NCBI RefSeq assembly: GCF_015841355.1
Contig: NZ_CP064908.1
Span: forward strand, 1 to 64,000
From: Synechococcus sp. CBW1107
GTDB lineage: Bacteria; Cyanobacteriota; Cyanobacteriia; PCC-6307; Cyanobiaceae
Reading direction: 5' to 3'
DNA: 64,000 nucleotides
How positions within the stretch are numbered: position 1 is the first letter of the stretch; every line of letters begins with the position of its first letter. Below, one piece after another: positions 24,019 through 33,568 of this stretch. Below the pieces are notes generated by a model. The model did not search any database and was not told where the DNA came from. It saw only the letters and a program-made list of their open reading frames with translations. A program made the translations under genes and the position numbers.

Positions 24019-24123
24019 TCAGGCCCGGTAGAGGCTGACGCTGAGACGAATCGCCAGAATGCCGGCGTGGGCGGCGACCACCAGGGCGATCAGAACCTCT
24101 GCCTGGCTGAGTGTTGTGACCAT
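24019..24123 (-). CDS. psaM: Photosystem I reaction centre subunit XII (PsaM)
   Basis: 34-aa single-helix protein of photosystem I. The sequence ...LSQAEVLIALVVAAHAGILAIRL...LYRA follows the PsaM pattern (Gln-x-x-ALV, GxLAxRLxxxLY) and length. ATG 24123 is used; an in-frame extension to 24204 would add 27 residues with no PsaM counterpart. Lies upstream of the coiled-coil gene and por, and diverges from the CRR6 gene with 89 bp between starts. Confidence 0.82.
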   Translation of the reverse strand: MVTTLSQAEVLIALVVAAHAGILAIRLSVSLYRA

Positions 24124-24212
24124 GGCCAACGATGGGAAACGGATGTCGCCACCATTGTTCGGCTCCGTTCCGCCCGACGCCACGTGATGGCATCGGGCTG
24201 TCACAGCTCTTG

Positions 24213-24704
24213 ATGGCCCAACCTCCTTCCAGCCTCTCCGTGTCCGCTGAGAGTGTCCGCGCTCTTGATCTCTCGTCGCTGAAGCCCTGGAGCACCTGTT
24301 CTCCGGCCGAGCTGCTGGCCGCCACCGGAGCTCTGGTCCTCGATTTCGACTGGCCCCGTCAGCCGGACGATCCCCGCGAGCTCTCCGAACTGCCTGAACT
24401 GCGTCTCTGGAGTCTGCGGGCCGATGCGCTTCACCCCTGGTTGCCCCTGGTGCTCGACCGCAGCAGTGGCCAGCTCTGTCGTCACGTGGCGATGCTTCTG
24501 CCCCATGGCTTCAGCCGCCAGGAGGGGATCCGCTTCGCACCGGAGAGTCTCGAGCTCTGGATCACCCAGCGTTGCTTTCTGCTGGATCACTGGAGCCACG
24601 AGCGGGGTCTGAACTGCCGCCAGGGTCTCGCTCAGATGGCCGCGGTGCTGGGTTTCGAGCTCGATCCAGGGTTCTGGGAGACGATCAGCCCAGCAGGAGG
24701 CTGA
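24213..24704 (+). CDS. CRR6-family NDH-1 assembly protein (DUF1817)
   Basis: 163-aa soluble protein. The core LDFDWPRQPDDPRELSELPE, LRLWSLRADALHPWLPLVLDRSSG and ALH-to-IRFAPESLELWITQR matches the CRR6 family, which matures the NdhI subunit of the photosynthetic NDH-1 complex in cyanobacteria and chloroplasts. ATG 24213 is preferred over an extension from 24132 that has no homologous sequence. It converges on the TSUP permease gene with a 20-bp 3' overlap. Function agrees with the NDH-1 CO2-uptake genes of the same window. Confidence 0.82.
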   Translation: MAQPPSSLSVSAESVRALDLSSLKPWSTCSPAELLAATGALVLDFDWPRQPDDPRELSELPELRLWSLRADALHPWLPLVLDRSSGQLCRHVAMLLPHGFSRQEGIRFAPESLELWITQRCFLLDHWSHERGLNCRQGLAQMAAVLGFELDPGFWETISPAGG

Positions 24705-25446
24705 GGGCCCGCCGTCCGCTGTCGAGGGCCAGCAGGCCCGTGAGCCCGCGCAGGAGTTGCACCAGCAGGGTCTCCGGCACCCGCTCCAGCCGCGCGGCAG
24801 ACCAGCGGGCTGCCACAGACGCTGCTCCACCAAGGGTGAGGGCGATGGATCCCTGGGCCTTCGCCCCGATCAGGAAGGTGACCGACGCTGCCGACGAGGA
24901 GCAGAGCACAGCCAGGGTGCTGAGGCGGATGGCCTCGCGCACCGGCAGCTTCAGGCTCCCCATCATCAGGGGGACCATCAACAGGCCCCCGCCCACCCCC
25001 AGCAGTCCTCCGGCCAGGCCGGCCACGCAGCCCACCAGGGCCAGAGCCATCAAGGCTGGTGGCTTTGGCGATGCTTCAGCCTCATGGTCTCGGCGAGGCG
25101 AGATCGTCAGGGTCAGGGTCAAATACATCAGCGACTGCAGGCCCAGCAGCTGCCAGCCGCTGAGCAGTCCCCCCAGCCGACTGAACAGCAACCCGCTCAG
25201 GGCGGCACTGAGGCCGATGGCCAGACCCTCCGCAGGCAGCACCCGACCCTGACGCAGATGCACCCAGGTCCCCCCCAGGGTGGTGGGCACGATCGCCAGG
25301 GTGCTGGTGGCCAGGGCCTGATGGGGCGGAAGGCCCACCATCAGCAGCATCGGGGAGAACACCAGGCCGCCACCGATGCCCAGCAGCCCCGAGAGCAGCC
25401 CCGCCCCCAGACCGAGGGGCACCAGCACCAGCAGATCGCCCAGCAT
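24685..25446 (-). CDS. TauE/SafE (TSUP) family permease
   Basis: Membrane permease (253 aa) with about eight predicted helices in two repeated halves, each carrying the family glycine motif: GLLSGLLGIGGGLVFSPMLL and GLAGGLLGVGGGLLMVPLMM. TSUP proteins export sulfite, sulfoacetate or related anions; the substrate here is not evident. ATG 25446 puts the first helix at the N-terminus. Starts further upstream (to 25503) would overlap the divergent lipoate-ligase gene. Confidence 0.85.
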   Translation of the reverse strand: MLGDLLVLVPLGLGAGLLSGLLGIGGGLVFSPMLLMVGLPPHQALATSTLAIVPTTLGGTWVHLRQGRVLPAEGLAIGLSAALSGLLFSRLGGLLSGWQLLGLQSLMYLTLTLTISPRRDHEAEASPKPPALMALALVGCVAGLAGGLLGVGGGLLMVPLMMGSLKLPVREAIRLSTLAVLCSSSAASVTFLIGAKAQGSIALTLGGAASVAARWSAARLERVPETLLVQLLRGLTGLLALDSGRRALSLLLG

Positions 25447-25472
25447 GATCGGGTTTGAACGGCGGCCGCACG

Positions 25473-26240
25473 GTGCCATCAGCATCCCCTGCTGAACTCC
25501 CATTTCCGTCGAGCTGGCGCTGGATCCCCCACCTCTGCCTGCGCGGTGACTGGCAGATGGCCATCGACGACTGGCTGCTGGATCAGCTGCTGCTCAAGCC
25601 AGGTCAGGGAGCGGTGCGCCTGTACAGCTGGAGCACACCGACCCTCTCGCTCGGCCACCACCAGCGCGCCATCACCCCGGCCTGGAGTCGCGCAGTCCGG
25701 CAAGGCCGTGTGGCGCTGGTGCGCCGGCCCAGCGGCGGTGGCGCCGTGCTCCATGCCGGCAGCCTCACCTACGCCCTGCTCTGGCCTGATCCTCCCCGCC
25801 AGCCAGGGGGCCATCGCGCCTACGGCCAGGTGGCCACCTGGCTGGCGCAGGCCATGGCCCCCCTGGGCCTGGCCCTCAGCCCAGGCCTGGAGAGGGTCTC
25901 GGTTCCATCCGACAACTGCTTCGCCAGCAGCACAGTGGCTGATCTGGTGGACAGCGATCACCGCAAGCGGGTGGGCAGTGCCCAGCTCTGGCGCCGGCGC
26001 CAGCTGCTGCAGCACGGAAGCGTGCTGCTCGACCCACCATCCGCGTTGTGGCAGGAGCTGTTCGGATCACCCCCAGCGGTTCCAGCCGCGGCTCCAGGAC
26101 TGTCCGCGGATGCGCTGGAGGGCCAGCTGCGCCGCACGCTGATCAGCAGCCTGGGGGGGGGGCCGCTGCTGGTTGAGCCACTTGGGGGTCAGGAGTGGGA
26201 GGCGATTGATCGCCGGCGCCACCGGTTTCGTCTGTCCTGA
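25473..26240 (+). CDS. Lipoate-protein ligase A family protein
   Basis: BPL/LplA-fold ligase attaching lipoate (or octanoate) to carrier domains such as 2-oxoacid dehydrogenases. The substrate-binding motif VRRPSGGGAVLHAGSLTY is clear, as is the N-terminal WRWIPHLCLRGDWQMAIDDWLLD typical of cyanobacterial members. The conserved lysine region HRKRVGSAQLWRRRQLLQHGSV is present. Starts are GTG 25473 or TTG 25455; there is no ATG before the conserved region. Diverges from the TSUP permease. Confidence 0.87.
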   Translation: MPSASPAELPFPSSWRWIPHLCLRGDWQMAIDDWLLDQLLLKPGQGAVRLYSWSTPTLSLGHHQRAITPAWSRAVRQGRVALVRRPSGGGAVLHAGSLTYALLWPDPPRQPGGHRAYGQVATWLAQAMAPLGLALSPGLERVSVPSDNCFASSTVADLVDSDHRKRVGSAQLWRRRQLLQHGSVLLDPPSALWQELFGSPPAVPAAAPGLSADALEGQLRRTLISSLGGGPLLVEPLGGQEWEAIDRRRHRFRLS

Positions 26241-26266
26241 GGAACGGCCCCCGTGCATGGGGCGAA

Positions 26267-27493
26267 TCAGCCCTCGCCACTCTCGGCGATCCCCCGGGCC
26301 ACCTGGGCCAGGGACAGCCCGAGGGGGTAGGTGCCCTGGCGCCTGGCCGCCTCCAGCAACGGTGCCGGCAGTCGAAGCCCCAGGCGGGCCAGCACCACTT
26401 CCGACAGTTCCGGCCGCTCCAGGGTGCCGCTCGGCAGGCCCGCCGAACCCAGCACCAGCAGGCGATCGACGCCGGGCTCATCCAGCAGCAGGGCGGCCTG
26501 CCAGAGCGGTGCATCGTGCTGGATGCTGGGAAGGGTGCTCAGGGGCTCAATGTGGTCCAGCACCCGCTCCTGATCCCAACGCTGAACCGGCAGGGTCTGC
26601 AGGGGGTCATCGCCGATCACCCCTTTCCAGCGCCCCCGCTCGCAGACGAGTACCCAGTCCGGAGTGCCGTCGCTGTCGTCACGACGCATCCGGGAGAGCT
26701 CGCGCAGGGGCGCATCACCCTCAAGCACCCGGAAGCGGCGGCGGGCGGCCTCACTGACCTTGAGGTCCTTGAGGGCTTTCTGCAGCGCCAGCAGCTGAAT
26801 CTGGTTTCTGGAGGCCCCGAGCCCGAACCACCCGAGCATGATCAGCCAGAAGGCCCCCAGCCCACCGCCACGCAGGAGCAGCAGGGTGCCCATTCCCACG
26901 GCCATCAGCGAGAGGAAGCGGCCCATGGCGGCGGCCACCTGGACCCCGCGACGCTGACTGCCGGTCCACTGCCACACCAGCGCCTTGACGATCAGGCCCC
27001 CATCGAGGGGCAGACCGGGCAGCAGGTTGAACAGGGCCAGCACCAGGTTGAGGACGCCCAGCTGGCTGACCATTTCCCCCAGCAGGGGCGAGAGATGGGC
27101 GACCGAATGGCTGCTGCCCAGCAACAGACCTGCCAGCAACAGGCTGACCAGGGGGCCGGCGGCAGCCACCTGCAGAGCGGCCATGGCCGTGGAGCATTCC
27201 TTCTCGACACTGGCCACCCCCCCCAGCAGGAACAGGGTGATGCTGCGCACCTTCACCCCATGGGCGATGGCCACCAGGGAGTGGCCCAGCTCATGCAGCA
27301 GCACCGAAACGAACAGCAGCAGGGCCGTTCCCAGCGCCAGCAGCCAGAGGCTGGCAGCAGAGGCCTGGCCCGCCAGCTGAATGCCGTACTGCTGTTCGAA
27401 ACCCAGCGTGGCCAGCAGCAGGATCACGAACCAGCTGGGGTGGATGCGCAGCGGGATGCCGCTGATCTTGAAAAGCTGCCAACCTTCACCCAC
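26267..27493 (-). CDS. Site-2 protease family M50 peptidase with C-terminal CBS-like region
   Basis: Intramembrane zinc metalloprotease (408 aa). The catalytic HELGH motif sits in VSVLLHELGHSLVAIAHG at about 66-70, and the second metal motif is LFNLLPGLPLDGG at about 160-172. Six or so helices fill the first 225 residues; a soluble C-terminal part (about 250-408) looks like degenerate paired CBS modules. The start codon is GTG (27493). Such proteases cleave membrane-bound transcription or anti-sigma factors; no candidate substrate is adjacent. Confidence 0.9.
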   Translation of the reverse strand: MGEGWQLFKISGIPLRIHPSWFVILLLATLGFEQQYGIQLAGQASAASLWLLALGTALLLFVSVLLHELGHSLVAIAHGVKVRSITLFLLGGVASVEKECSTAMAALQVAAAGPLVSLLLAGLLLGSSHSVAHLSPLLGEMVSQLGVLNLVLALFNLLPGLPLDGGLIVKALVWQWTGSQRRGVQVAAAMGRFLSLMAVGMGTLLLLRGGGLGAFWLIMLGWFGLGASRNQIQLLALQKALKDLKVSEAARRRFRVLEGDAPLRELSRMRRDDSDGTPDWVLVCERGRWKGVIGDDPLQTLPVQRWDQERVLDHIEPLSTLPSIQHDAPLWQAALLLDEPGVDRLLVLGSAGLPSGTLERPELSEVVLARLGLRLPAPLLEAARRQGTYPLGLSLAQVARGIAESGEG

Positions 27494-27572
27494 GCGGTCC
27501 CGTCCTGCCGATGCCCAGGCAGATCCCGGGCGGTCTTTCGCCGATCCTAGAAAGGGTGGCCATGGCCTTCCT

Positions 27573-28235
27573 GTGGTGCTCCCCCCTCTGCTGAAGATCT
27601 GCGGCCTGCGTCAGCCGGCCCAGGCCCGGGCGGTGGCCGAACTCGGTGTGGATGCCGTGGGGGTCATCGCGGTGCGGTCGTCCCCGCGCTGGCTGGCCCC
27701 CGATCAGCGGCTGGAGCTGTTCCAGGCGATGTCCGACGGTCGGCCTGGCTGCCGGGGAGTGCTGGTGCTGGCGGATCCGGGCGACGAGCTGGGCGCGCAA
27801 TTGAATCCTGACCAGGGCCATCAGGTGCTACAGCTGCATGGGCGGGAAACCCCAGCCCGCTGCCGGGAGCTTGCCGACAGAACAGGCTGCGCGATCTGGA
27901 AGGCCCTGAGAATTGCCAGCCCCAGTGATCTTGAGCGGGTCAACGACTATCGGAACGTGGCGGAGGCCGTTCTGCTGGACGCCTGGGTTCCGCACCAACT
28001 GGGAGGCAGTGGTCAGCGGATTCCACCCGCCTGGCTGGAGGGGTTCAGGCCCGCCCTGCCCTGGTGGCTGGCCGGAGGCGTGGGACCAGCCAACGCCGCT
28101 GAGCTGGTGGCGTCCTTTCATCCCGATGGACTCGATGTCTCCAGTTCCGTTGAGCGCGCCCCAGGCGAGAAGAACCTCGATCTGGTGCGCGCGCTGGTGG
28201 ACGTGGTGAAGGGCTCAGCAGCAGGTGCGAGATGA
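27573..28235 (+). CDS. trpF: Phosphoribosylanthranilate isomerase
   Basis: TIM-barrel isomerase in tryptophan biosynthesis (PRA to CdRP). The N-terminal KICGLRQPAQA with the catalytic Cys, QLHGRETP, LLDAWVPHQLGGSG and the phosphate-binding LAGGVGPANAAEL...LDVSSSVE with the catalytic Asp are all present. GTG at 27573 (or 27576) gives a normal-length N-terminus; the upstream ATG readings lie over the divergent protease gene. It ends 2 bp from the convergent folE stop. Confidence 0.93.
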   Translation: MVLPPLLKICGLRQPAQARAVAELGVDAVGVIAVRSSPRWLAPDQRLELFQAMSDGRPGCRGVLVLADPGDELGAQLNPDQGHQVLQLHGRETPARCRELADRTGCAIWKALRIASPSDLERVNDYRNVAEAVLLDAWVPHQLGGSGQRIPPAWLEGFRPALPWWLAGGVGPANAAELVASFHPDGLDVSSSVERAPGEKNLDLVRALVDVVKGSAAGAR

Positions 28236-28237
28236 GC

Positions 28238-28981
28238 TCAGGTGCTGAGCAGAGCCTGTTGCTGCTTCACCAGTTCGAAGAACTCATGCTTGAGGCTGGG
28301 GTCGTGGCGGAAATCGCCCCGCACCACCGAGTTCACCATGCTGGTCTGAGGTTCTTTGACTCCACGCCACTTCATGCAGTAATGCTGGGCTTTGACCAGG
28401 ATCGCCAGGCCCTGGGGCTTGCACAGGCGCTCGATCTCATCCGCCAGGATCATCACGGCTTCTTCCTGGATGTGGGGACGTGAGAAGACCCAATCCGCCA
28501 CTCGGGCGAACTTGGAGAGGCCGATCACCCGATCACCGGGCTTGATCCCGATCCAGCAGTTGCCCAGAATCGGCACCAGATGATGGGAGCAGGCCGATCG
28601 GATACTGATCGGACCCACTGTGTAGATCTCATCCAGATGCTTGACATTGGGGAAGCTGGCGATCTTCGGCTGTTTGTGGTATCGACCCTTGAATACCTCG
28701 TGGAGATACATCCGGGCAACGCGTTCTGCTGTTTCCTCGGTGTTGTGATCGTTGTCGATATCGATGACGAGGCTGCGCAGCATCTCGCGCACTTTCCCAG
28801 CCACCTCGATCTCCAACTGGTCGAGTTCTCCCTCGAGCAGGTGATCAGCAACGTTGTCGTTGGCGAAGAAGGGGACACCGGCCTGAATCAGGCGCTCGCG
28901 AATGCGCGCACTGACAGGGCCCGGGGCCGCGTCGGGTGCGATCGACCTGGAGCGAGGGTTGGAGGGGATGGTGGATGTCAT
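28238..28981 (-). CDS. folE: GTP cyclohydrolase I
   Basis: Converts GTP to dihydroneopterin triphosphate, first step of folate/pterin synthesis. The 247-aa product has HNTEETAERVARMYLHEVFKG and the zinc/active-site segment SIRSACSHHLVPILGNCWIGI; the canonical CEHH is CSHH here. The later GLSKFARVADWVFSRPHIQEE and AQHYCMKWRGVK with the second zinc Cys are intact. Last of the minus-strand run that starts with the creatininase-like gene, 7 bp behind the SDR gene. Confidence 0.93.
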   Translation of the reverse strand: MTSTIPSNPRSRSIAPDAAPGPVSARIRERLIQAGVPFFANDNVADHLLEGELDQLEIEVAGKVREMLRSLVIDIDNDHNTEETAERVARMYLHEVFKGRYHKQPKIASFPNVKHLDEIYTVGPISIRSACSHHLVPILGNCWIGIKPGDRVIGLSKFARVADWVFSRPHIQEEAVMILADEIERLCKPQGLAILVKAQHYCMKWRGVKEPQTSMVNSVVRGDFRHDPSLKHEFFELVKQQQALLST

Positions 28982-28988
28982 GAAAGAC

Positions 28989-29699
28989 TCAGAAAGCGCC
29001 AGAGGCGGGCATGAGGGTCAGGTCCTCCACCACCTGGGACGGAGGCTGCTGAGCAAGGAACAGCAAGGCTTCCGCGGCTTGATCGGGATCAAGCATGGCA
29101 CGGCGATCGAAGGAGCTGTGGACGGTTTCCGTCACCCAAAGGGGTGTGTTGACCGCGCCGAGGGTGAGGGTGGAGACGCGAATGCCATGGCTGCGTTCCT
29201 CGGCTGCAAGGCAGCGGCTGAACGATTCCAGCGCCGCCTTGGTGGTGCAGTAGGCCCCCCATTCGGGGAAGGCATTCCTGGCTGCATGGCTGCTCACGTT
29301 GATGATCAGGCTCGATCCCTGTTGGCGTAATCCAGGCAGGACCGCCTGACAGACCTGGAAGACACTGGTGAGGTTGAGTTGAAGCAACCATTGCCATGAA
29401 CCCAGCTCCATGCTGGCGAGCTTCCCGGTGTAAGCAGCCCCGGCGTTGTTGATCACCACCGTGGGCTGCAGTCCGCGGCCCAGCAGATCACTCAGGTGGC
29501 CGGGAAGGCTGTCGGCGTCTGTCAGATCCGCCATCACCCATTCCACTCGCCTGCCGGCGTCCCGCAGGGGAGCGGCGACGCGTTCGAGATCACGGCCGGA
29601 GCGTGCCAGGAGCAGAAGATCCCAGCCAGCAGCCGCGAAACGGCTGGCAGCAGCGGATCCGATGCCCCTGGAGGCACCGGTGATCAATACAGAAGCCAA
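28989..29699 (-). CDS. SDR family NAD(P)-dependent oxidoreductase
   Basis: 236-aa classical short-chain dehydrogenase: cofactor motif TGASRGIG at about 7-14, NNAG at about 86-89, and catalytic Ser and YxxxK in NVSSHAARNAFPEWGAYCTTKAAL. The start is TTG at 29699. It lies 24 bp after accA and 7 bp before folE. The substrate is unknown; location next to fatty-acid genes hints at, but does not prove, a lipid-related role. Confidence 0.9.
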   Translation of the reverse strand: MASVLITGASRGIGSAAASRFAAAGWDLLLLARSGRDLERVAAPLRDAGRRVEWVMADLTDADSLPGHLSDLLGRGLQPTVVINNAGAAYTGKLASMELGSWQWLLQLNLTSVFQVCQAVLPGLRQQGSSLIINVSSHAARNAFPEWGAYCTTKAALESFSRCLAAEERSHGIRVSTLTLGAVNTPLWVTETVHSSFDRRAMLDPDQAAEALLFLAQQPPSQVVEDLTLMPASGAF

Positions 29700-29723
29700 G
29701 CAGGTTGCGTCTCGACCCGAACC

Positions 29724-30713
29724 TTAAGGGTTTGCCACAGTTTCTGTGGCCTCCGGCTCCAGGATCCTCCCCATGCGCCGGAACTTGGCATAACGCTGCT
29801 CGAGCAGCTCGGCTTCGCTGAGCCGGCCAAGGTCCTGAAGGTGCTGCATCAGGGCGGCGCGCAGGGTCTCAGCCGCCTGGAGCGGGGCCCAGTGGTTACC
29901 GCCTGAGGGTTCACTCAGCACGGTGTCGATCACCCCCAGCTGCAGCAGATCGTTGGCCGTGATGCGCAGGGCGGCGGCGGCGGCCGGGGCCTTGGCTGCA
30001 TCCCGCCAGAGGATGGAGGCGCAGGCCTCCGGACTGGCCACGGTGTAGACGCTGTGCTCAAACATCAGCAGGCGGTCGGCAACGCCGATGCCGAGAGCAC
30101 CGCCGGAGCCCCCCTCACCGATCACCGTGGCGATCACCGGAACCCGGAGGCGGAACATCTCGCGCAGGTTCACGGCGATCGCTTCACCTTGCCCCTGCTC
30201 TTCGGCCAGCACGCCGGCATAGGCGCCTGGCGTGTCGATGAAGCTGAGAATCGGCAGGCGAAAGCGATCGGCATGCTCCATCAGTCGCAGGGCCTTGCGG
30301 TAACCCCCCGGGGAGGCCATGCCGAAATTCCTGGCCACGTTCTCCTTGGTGTCACGGCCTTTCTGATGGCCGATCAGGACGACTCCCTGGTCACCGATGC
30401 GGCCGACGCCTCCCACCAGGGCCTGGTCATCGGAGCCGCGGCGATCCCCGTGCAGCTCGAACCAGTCATCGGTGATCACCTGGATGTAATCCAAGGTGCT
30501 CGGCCGCTGGGGGTGGCGTGCCACCTGGATCTTCTGCGCGGGGCTCAGAGACTGAAAAATCTCCTCCCGTCGTCTGGCCGCCAGGGTTTCCAGTTGCAGC
30601 AGCTGCTGACTGACATCCACTTCGGAATCCCTGGCCAGCTGGCGGATCTGATCGATCTGATCCTCCAGTTCCACCAGGGGCTTTTCGAAATCAAGCAATG
30701 GGCGGCGGGCCAT
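29724..30713 (-). CDS. accA: Acetyl-CoA carboxylase carboxyltransferase subunit alpha
   Basis: Alpha subunit of the carboxyltransferase making malonyl-CoA (329 aa). Typical motifs are [21 protein letters not shown], the oxyanion GG pairs in [14 protein letters not shown] and [36 protein letters not shown] 30713 matches the family start; the frame extends upstream over 50 codons without homology. It follows aar by 76 bp, the conserved cyanobacterial aar-accA linkage, connecting fatty acid supply to alkane production. Confidence 0.96.
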   Translation of the reverse strand: MARRPLLDFEKPLVELEDQIDQIRQLARDSEVDVSQQLLQLETLAARRREEIFQSLSPAQKIQVARHPQRPSTLDYIQVITDDWFELHGDRRGSDDQALVGGVGRIGDQGVVLIGHQKGRDTKENVARNFGMASPGGYRKALRLMEHADRFRLPILSFIDTPGAYAGVLAEEQGQGEAIAVNLREMFRLRVPVIATVIGEGGSGGALGIGVADRLLMFEHSVYTVASPEACASILWRDAAKAPAAAAALRITANDLLQLGVIDTVLSEPSGGNHWAPLQAAETLRAALMQHLQDLGRLSEAELLEQRYAKFRRMGRILEPEATETVANP

Positions 30714-30789
30714 GGTGTGGGAGGGGGATGGCTCTGGAGGGATCAGGGCTGGAGAGACGGAGATCGTCGACGGACGATGGCAGGCTCGA

Positions 30790-31836
30790 TCAGACGGTTG
30801 CCAGCTGTGGCCGCTGAACCTGATTGAGGCCGATCGAGCGGAAGCCGTGGCGCAGGGACGCCGCACCGATCAGTTCCATGTTGGCGAGAGTGATGTTGTT
30901 GCGGCCCCAGCTGAAGTTGGTGTGCAGGCCCTCGAACTCCAGAAGCATGGCTTCGGCGAAACAGGCGAAGAGCTGGCGCTTCGGATTCTCCATCTCCGCC
31001 ACCTCCATCATCTGCCAGCCGATGTCCTGCCAGAACTCGACGATGCCTCCCTTGATCACGTGCACTCCTGCACCGGCCACCTTGCTGTCCAGATTCTTGG
31101 GATAGCCGCCATCGATCATCAGGCAGGGTGAGTTGAGGCTGGCCGGATCGATGCTGAGACCCTGGGGCAGGCTGGCCACCCAGACCACCACGTCGGCTTC
31201 AGGCAGGGCCTCCTCAAGGCTGAGAATGCGGCCCCCGCCCAGTTCGGCCTGCAGATCGAGCAGGGGCTGGGGCTGCCGGGCCACCAGCAGCAGCTCGGCG
31301 ACCCCGGTTTTCTGACTGAGCCAGCGGCAGACGGCACTGCCGATGTCGCCTGTGGCACCGACCACCGCCACCTTCGCCCGGCTCAGGTCGATGCCGAGGG
31401 CTGGGGCATTGGTTTCCACCTGCTGGGCGATGACCCAGGCGGTGTGGGTGTTGCCGGTGGTGAATCGTCCCCAGTCCAGAGCGGTGCTGCGGATCTGCTG
31501 GGTCTTGAGCAGGTTGAAGTTCTCGAAGATGATCGAGGTGAATCCACCCAGGGCGGTGATGTCGATCCCGCTCTTCTGGGCCAGATCCATGGCGCTGAGC
31601 ACCTTGCGCCGCGCTGTCTTGAAGCGGCTGAGCATCTCGGGAACGAACACCGAATCGATGTAGGCACCCTCGATGGTTTTGCCCGTCGGGCTTGTGATGC
31701 TGACGTTCTCCACCAGCTGAGGTGGAGCCACACACCAGAGGTCGAGGTCCCCGTCGGCGTATTCGGGAAAACCCAGCTCAAGGGCCTTGCTTCGAGCCTG
31801 CTCGAGGCTGGTTGAGTGACCAATCAGACCGAACAT
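30790..31836 (-). CDS. aar: Long-chain acyl-[acyl-carrier-protein] reductase (AAR)
   Basis: NADPH-dependent reductase turning acyl-ACP into fatty aldehyde, first step of cyanobacterial hydrocarbon synthesis. The 348-aa product starts [14 protein letters not shown], has the active-site segment around [14 protein letters not shown], and the nucleotide-binding [18 protein letters not shown]. Start at ATG 31836 is fixed by the family N-terminus. It follows ado by 66 bp and precedes accA. Confidence 0.97.
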   Translation of the reverse strand: MFGLIGHSTSLEQARSKALELGFPEYADGDLDLWCVAPPQLVENVSITSPTGKTIEGAYIDSVFVPEMLSRFKTARRKVLSAMDLAQKSGIDITALGGFTSIIFENFNLLKTQQIRSTALDWGRFTTGNTHTAWVIAQQVETNAPALGIDLSRAKVAVVGATGDIGSAVCRWLSQKTGVAELLLVARQPQPLLDLQAELGGGRILSLEEALPEADVVVWVASLPQGLSIDPASLNSPCLMIDGGYPKNLDSKVAGAGVHVIKGGIVEFWQDIGWQMMEVAEMENPKRQLFACFAEAMLLEFEGLHTNFSWGRNNITLANMELIGAASLRHGFRSIGLNQVQRPQLATV

Positions 31837-31902
31837 GCAGCTGTGGCGGGGCGAAATGGGGACGGTTGTGGCCGACGACACATCCTGCCACGGCTGGAGG
31901 GC

Positions 31903-32664
31903 TCAGCCCAGAAGTGCGGCGGTGGCCATCCTGGCGATCTCCCGGGTGGTGAAGCCGATGTCGGTGAGGGCCTCCTGGTAGGAGGTCATGAAGTCGGCCA
32001 TCAGATCTTCCTGGTCCATGTGCAGAACAGCGGCGTCCCCGGCCACCTGCTCCAGCATCTTGCGCACCAGAGGCAGGTTCACCCGATTGGCCTGCTCCAG
32101 TTCCTCACGGGAGGACTCCAGATTGGCCCTCAACCATTCCTGGCCATAGTTGAGATGAGTGTATTCATCCTTGACCACGCCCTCAGTTATTTTACGGGCG
32201 AAGGGATCAGCGACAGGGATATAAATATGGTAGGCCGAGATGGCGAAAGCCTCGATCAGAATTGCCTGAATCAGAAGGCAGGTCACCACCTTCCCTTCAG
32301 CCAGTGCCGCCTGGAAGTTGCCATGGAGGGGTGAGAAGAACTCCTTGGCGAAGTCCATGTCGGCAGTCACCGAAAGGTTATTGGCACATGCCGTGAATCC
32401 CTTCTTGTGCTTGAGCTCCATGCGCGCCAGCCTTGCCAGTTCTTCTGCCTGATCAGGAATCAGGCTGCCCAGGGAGATGTAGTTATCGTGAGCTTCCTGT
32501 TCGCCTTCGATCACGATCGCGTTGATGCGGCTATAGGCATCCTTGTAGGTGCTGCTGCTGAAATCAGGCAACCCGAGATCCTGTTCACCGCTGCCGCCGG
32601 CAGCCGTGGAGGCAGCGGCGGAGCCGGTCGCTGCTGCGGTGATGGTGGTCTCAAGGCTGGGCAT
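31903..32664 (-). CDS. ado: Aldehyde deformylating oxygenase (ADO)
   Basis: Ferritin-like di-iron enzyme that converts fatty aldehydes to odd-chain alkanes plus formate. Iron ligands are visible in [44 protein letters not shown] and [12 protein letters not shown]. Length from ATG 32664 is 253 aa, including a ~32-residue Ala/Thr-rich leader ([17 protein letters not shown]) longer than typical. It is followed by aar, giving the standard two-gene alkane pathway. Confidence 0.96.
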   Translation of the reverse strand: MPSLETTITAAATGSAAASTAAGGSGEQDLGLPDFSSSTYKDAYSRINAIVIEGEQEAHDNYISLGSLIPDQAEELARLARMELKHKKGFTACANNLSVTADMDFAKEFFSPLHGNFQAALAEGKVVTCLLIQAILIEAFAISAYHIYIPVADPFARKITEGVVKDEYTHLNYGQEWLRANLESSREELEQANRVNLPLVRKMLEQVAGDAAVLHMDQEDLMADFMTSYQEALTDIGFTTREIARMATAALLG

Positions 32665-32722
32665 GGCGTTGCCGGCGAAGCGATCAGTGCTGGCGACTGT
32701 AACCAGGCCTGCCGGAAATGGT

Positions 32723-33526
32723 TCAGGGGCGTGGTGGCCAGGTGCTGGAGAGCAGATCCCCCAGCAACGTGACCCAACCGTCCACCAGGGCTGCACAGAG
32801 GTCTTTGCCCAGGGCTGCGCTGGCCCCACGGGCATCTCCGACCACCCCACTGGCGGAGAGATCGGCGGTCAGCCAGGCGGTGGGGACGGCACCCTCCAGG
32901 CTCCAGCCCGCTGGCGGCGCCGGATCGGGCTGCCCCTCCCACGGACGCTGCAGCCCCACCAGTTCCGGGGCCAGATGCAGCATCAGGCTTGTTTCGGCCA
33001 GCGCCGCATGCAGTCCTTCGCTGCGTTCCGGCTCGGGCACCAGCGCCGCCACCCCCGGCGGACCGCTCCAGAGGAAGCAGGGCATCACCGCCAGGCGGGG
33101 ATGGGCAGCCCTCAGCTGCCGTGCCGCCACCTGCAGCAGAGCGATCTGCCCGCCGTGGGCGTTGAAGAGCACCAGGCGCTGGAACCCGGCCCGGGCCAGG
33201 TCGCCCCCCACGGCCATCACCACCTGGAGCAGCACCTCGGGCGGCAGGCTGAGGGTGCCCGGGAAGGCGCCGTGCTCGGGGGAAAAACCCAGCTGGAACA
33301 AGGGCAGCCGCCAGATGGGCAGCTCTGCGGGCAAGCGTTCCAGCACGGCCTGGAGGATCCGTTCGGCAAAGATGGCGTCCGTGCCCAGGGGCAGATGCGG
33401 ACCGTGCTGCTCCACAGCCCCGAACGGCCAGATCACGGTGCTGCCAGGCCGGGACGCGGCCTCCTGGGCCGCCATCCAGCTGAGCCCGTCGAGGGCGTGC
33501 TTGGCAGGTGCTCCCATCCGCTCCAC
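32723..33526 (-). CDS. Creatininase family amidohydrolase-like protein
   Basis: 267-aa protein of the creatininase / MftE fold. Metal-binding motifs are [19 protein letters not shown] and [13 protein letters not shown], plus the conserved Glu in [16 protein letters not shown]. Family members cleave cyclic or linear amides, including pterin, riboflavin and peptide-derived cofactors, so the substrate is open. Starts GTG 33526 or ATG 33517. First of the minus-strand run leading into ado, 58 bp upstream of it. Confidence 0.85.
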   Translation of the reverse strand: MERMGAPAKHALDGLSWMAAQEAASRPGSTVIWPFGAVEQHGPHLPLGTDAIFAERILQAVLERLPAELPIWRLPLFQLGFSPEHGAFPGTLSLPPEVLLQVVMAVGGDLARAGFQRLVLFNAHGGQIALLQVAARQLRAAHPRLAVMPCFLWSGPPGVAALVPEPERSEGLHAALAETSLMLHLAPELVGLQRPWEGQPDPAPPAGWSLEGAVPTAWLTADLSASGVVGDARGASAALGKDLCAALVDGWVTLLGDLLSSTWPPRP

Positions 33527-33568
33527 GGGCTGATCCTTACAGTGTGCTGCTGTCAGATCACCTGGGCC

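Noticed and set aside
32549-33568. Upstream extension of the S1-domain gene
   Set aside because: Lies over the creatininase-like gene on the other strand and has no homologous sequence; ATG 33569 gives a natural start.
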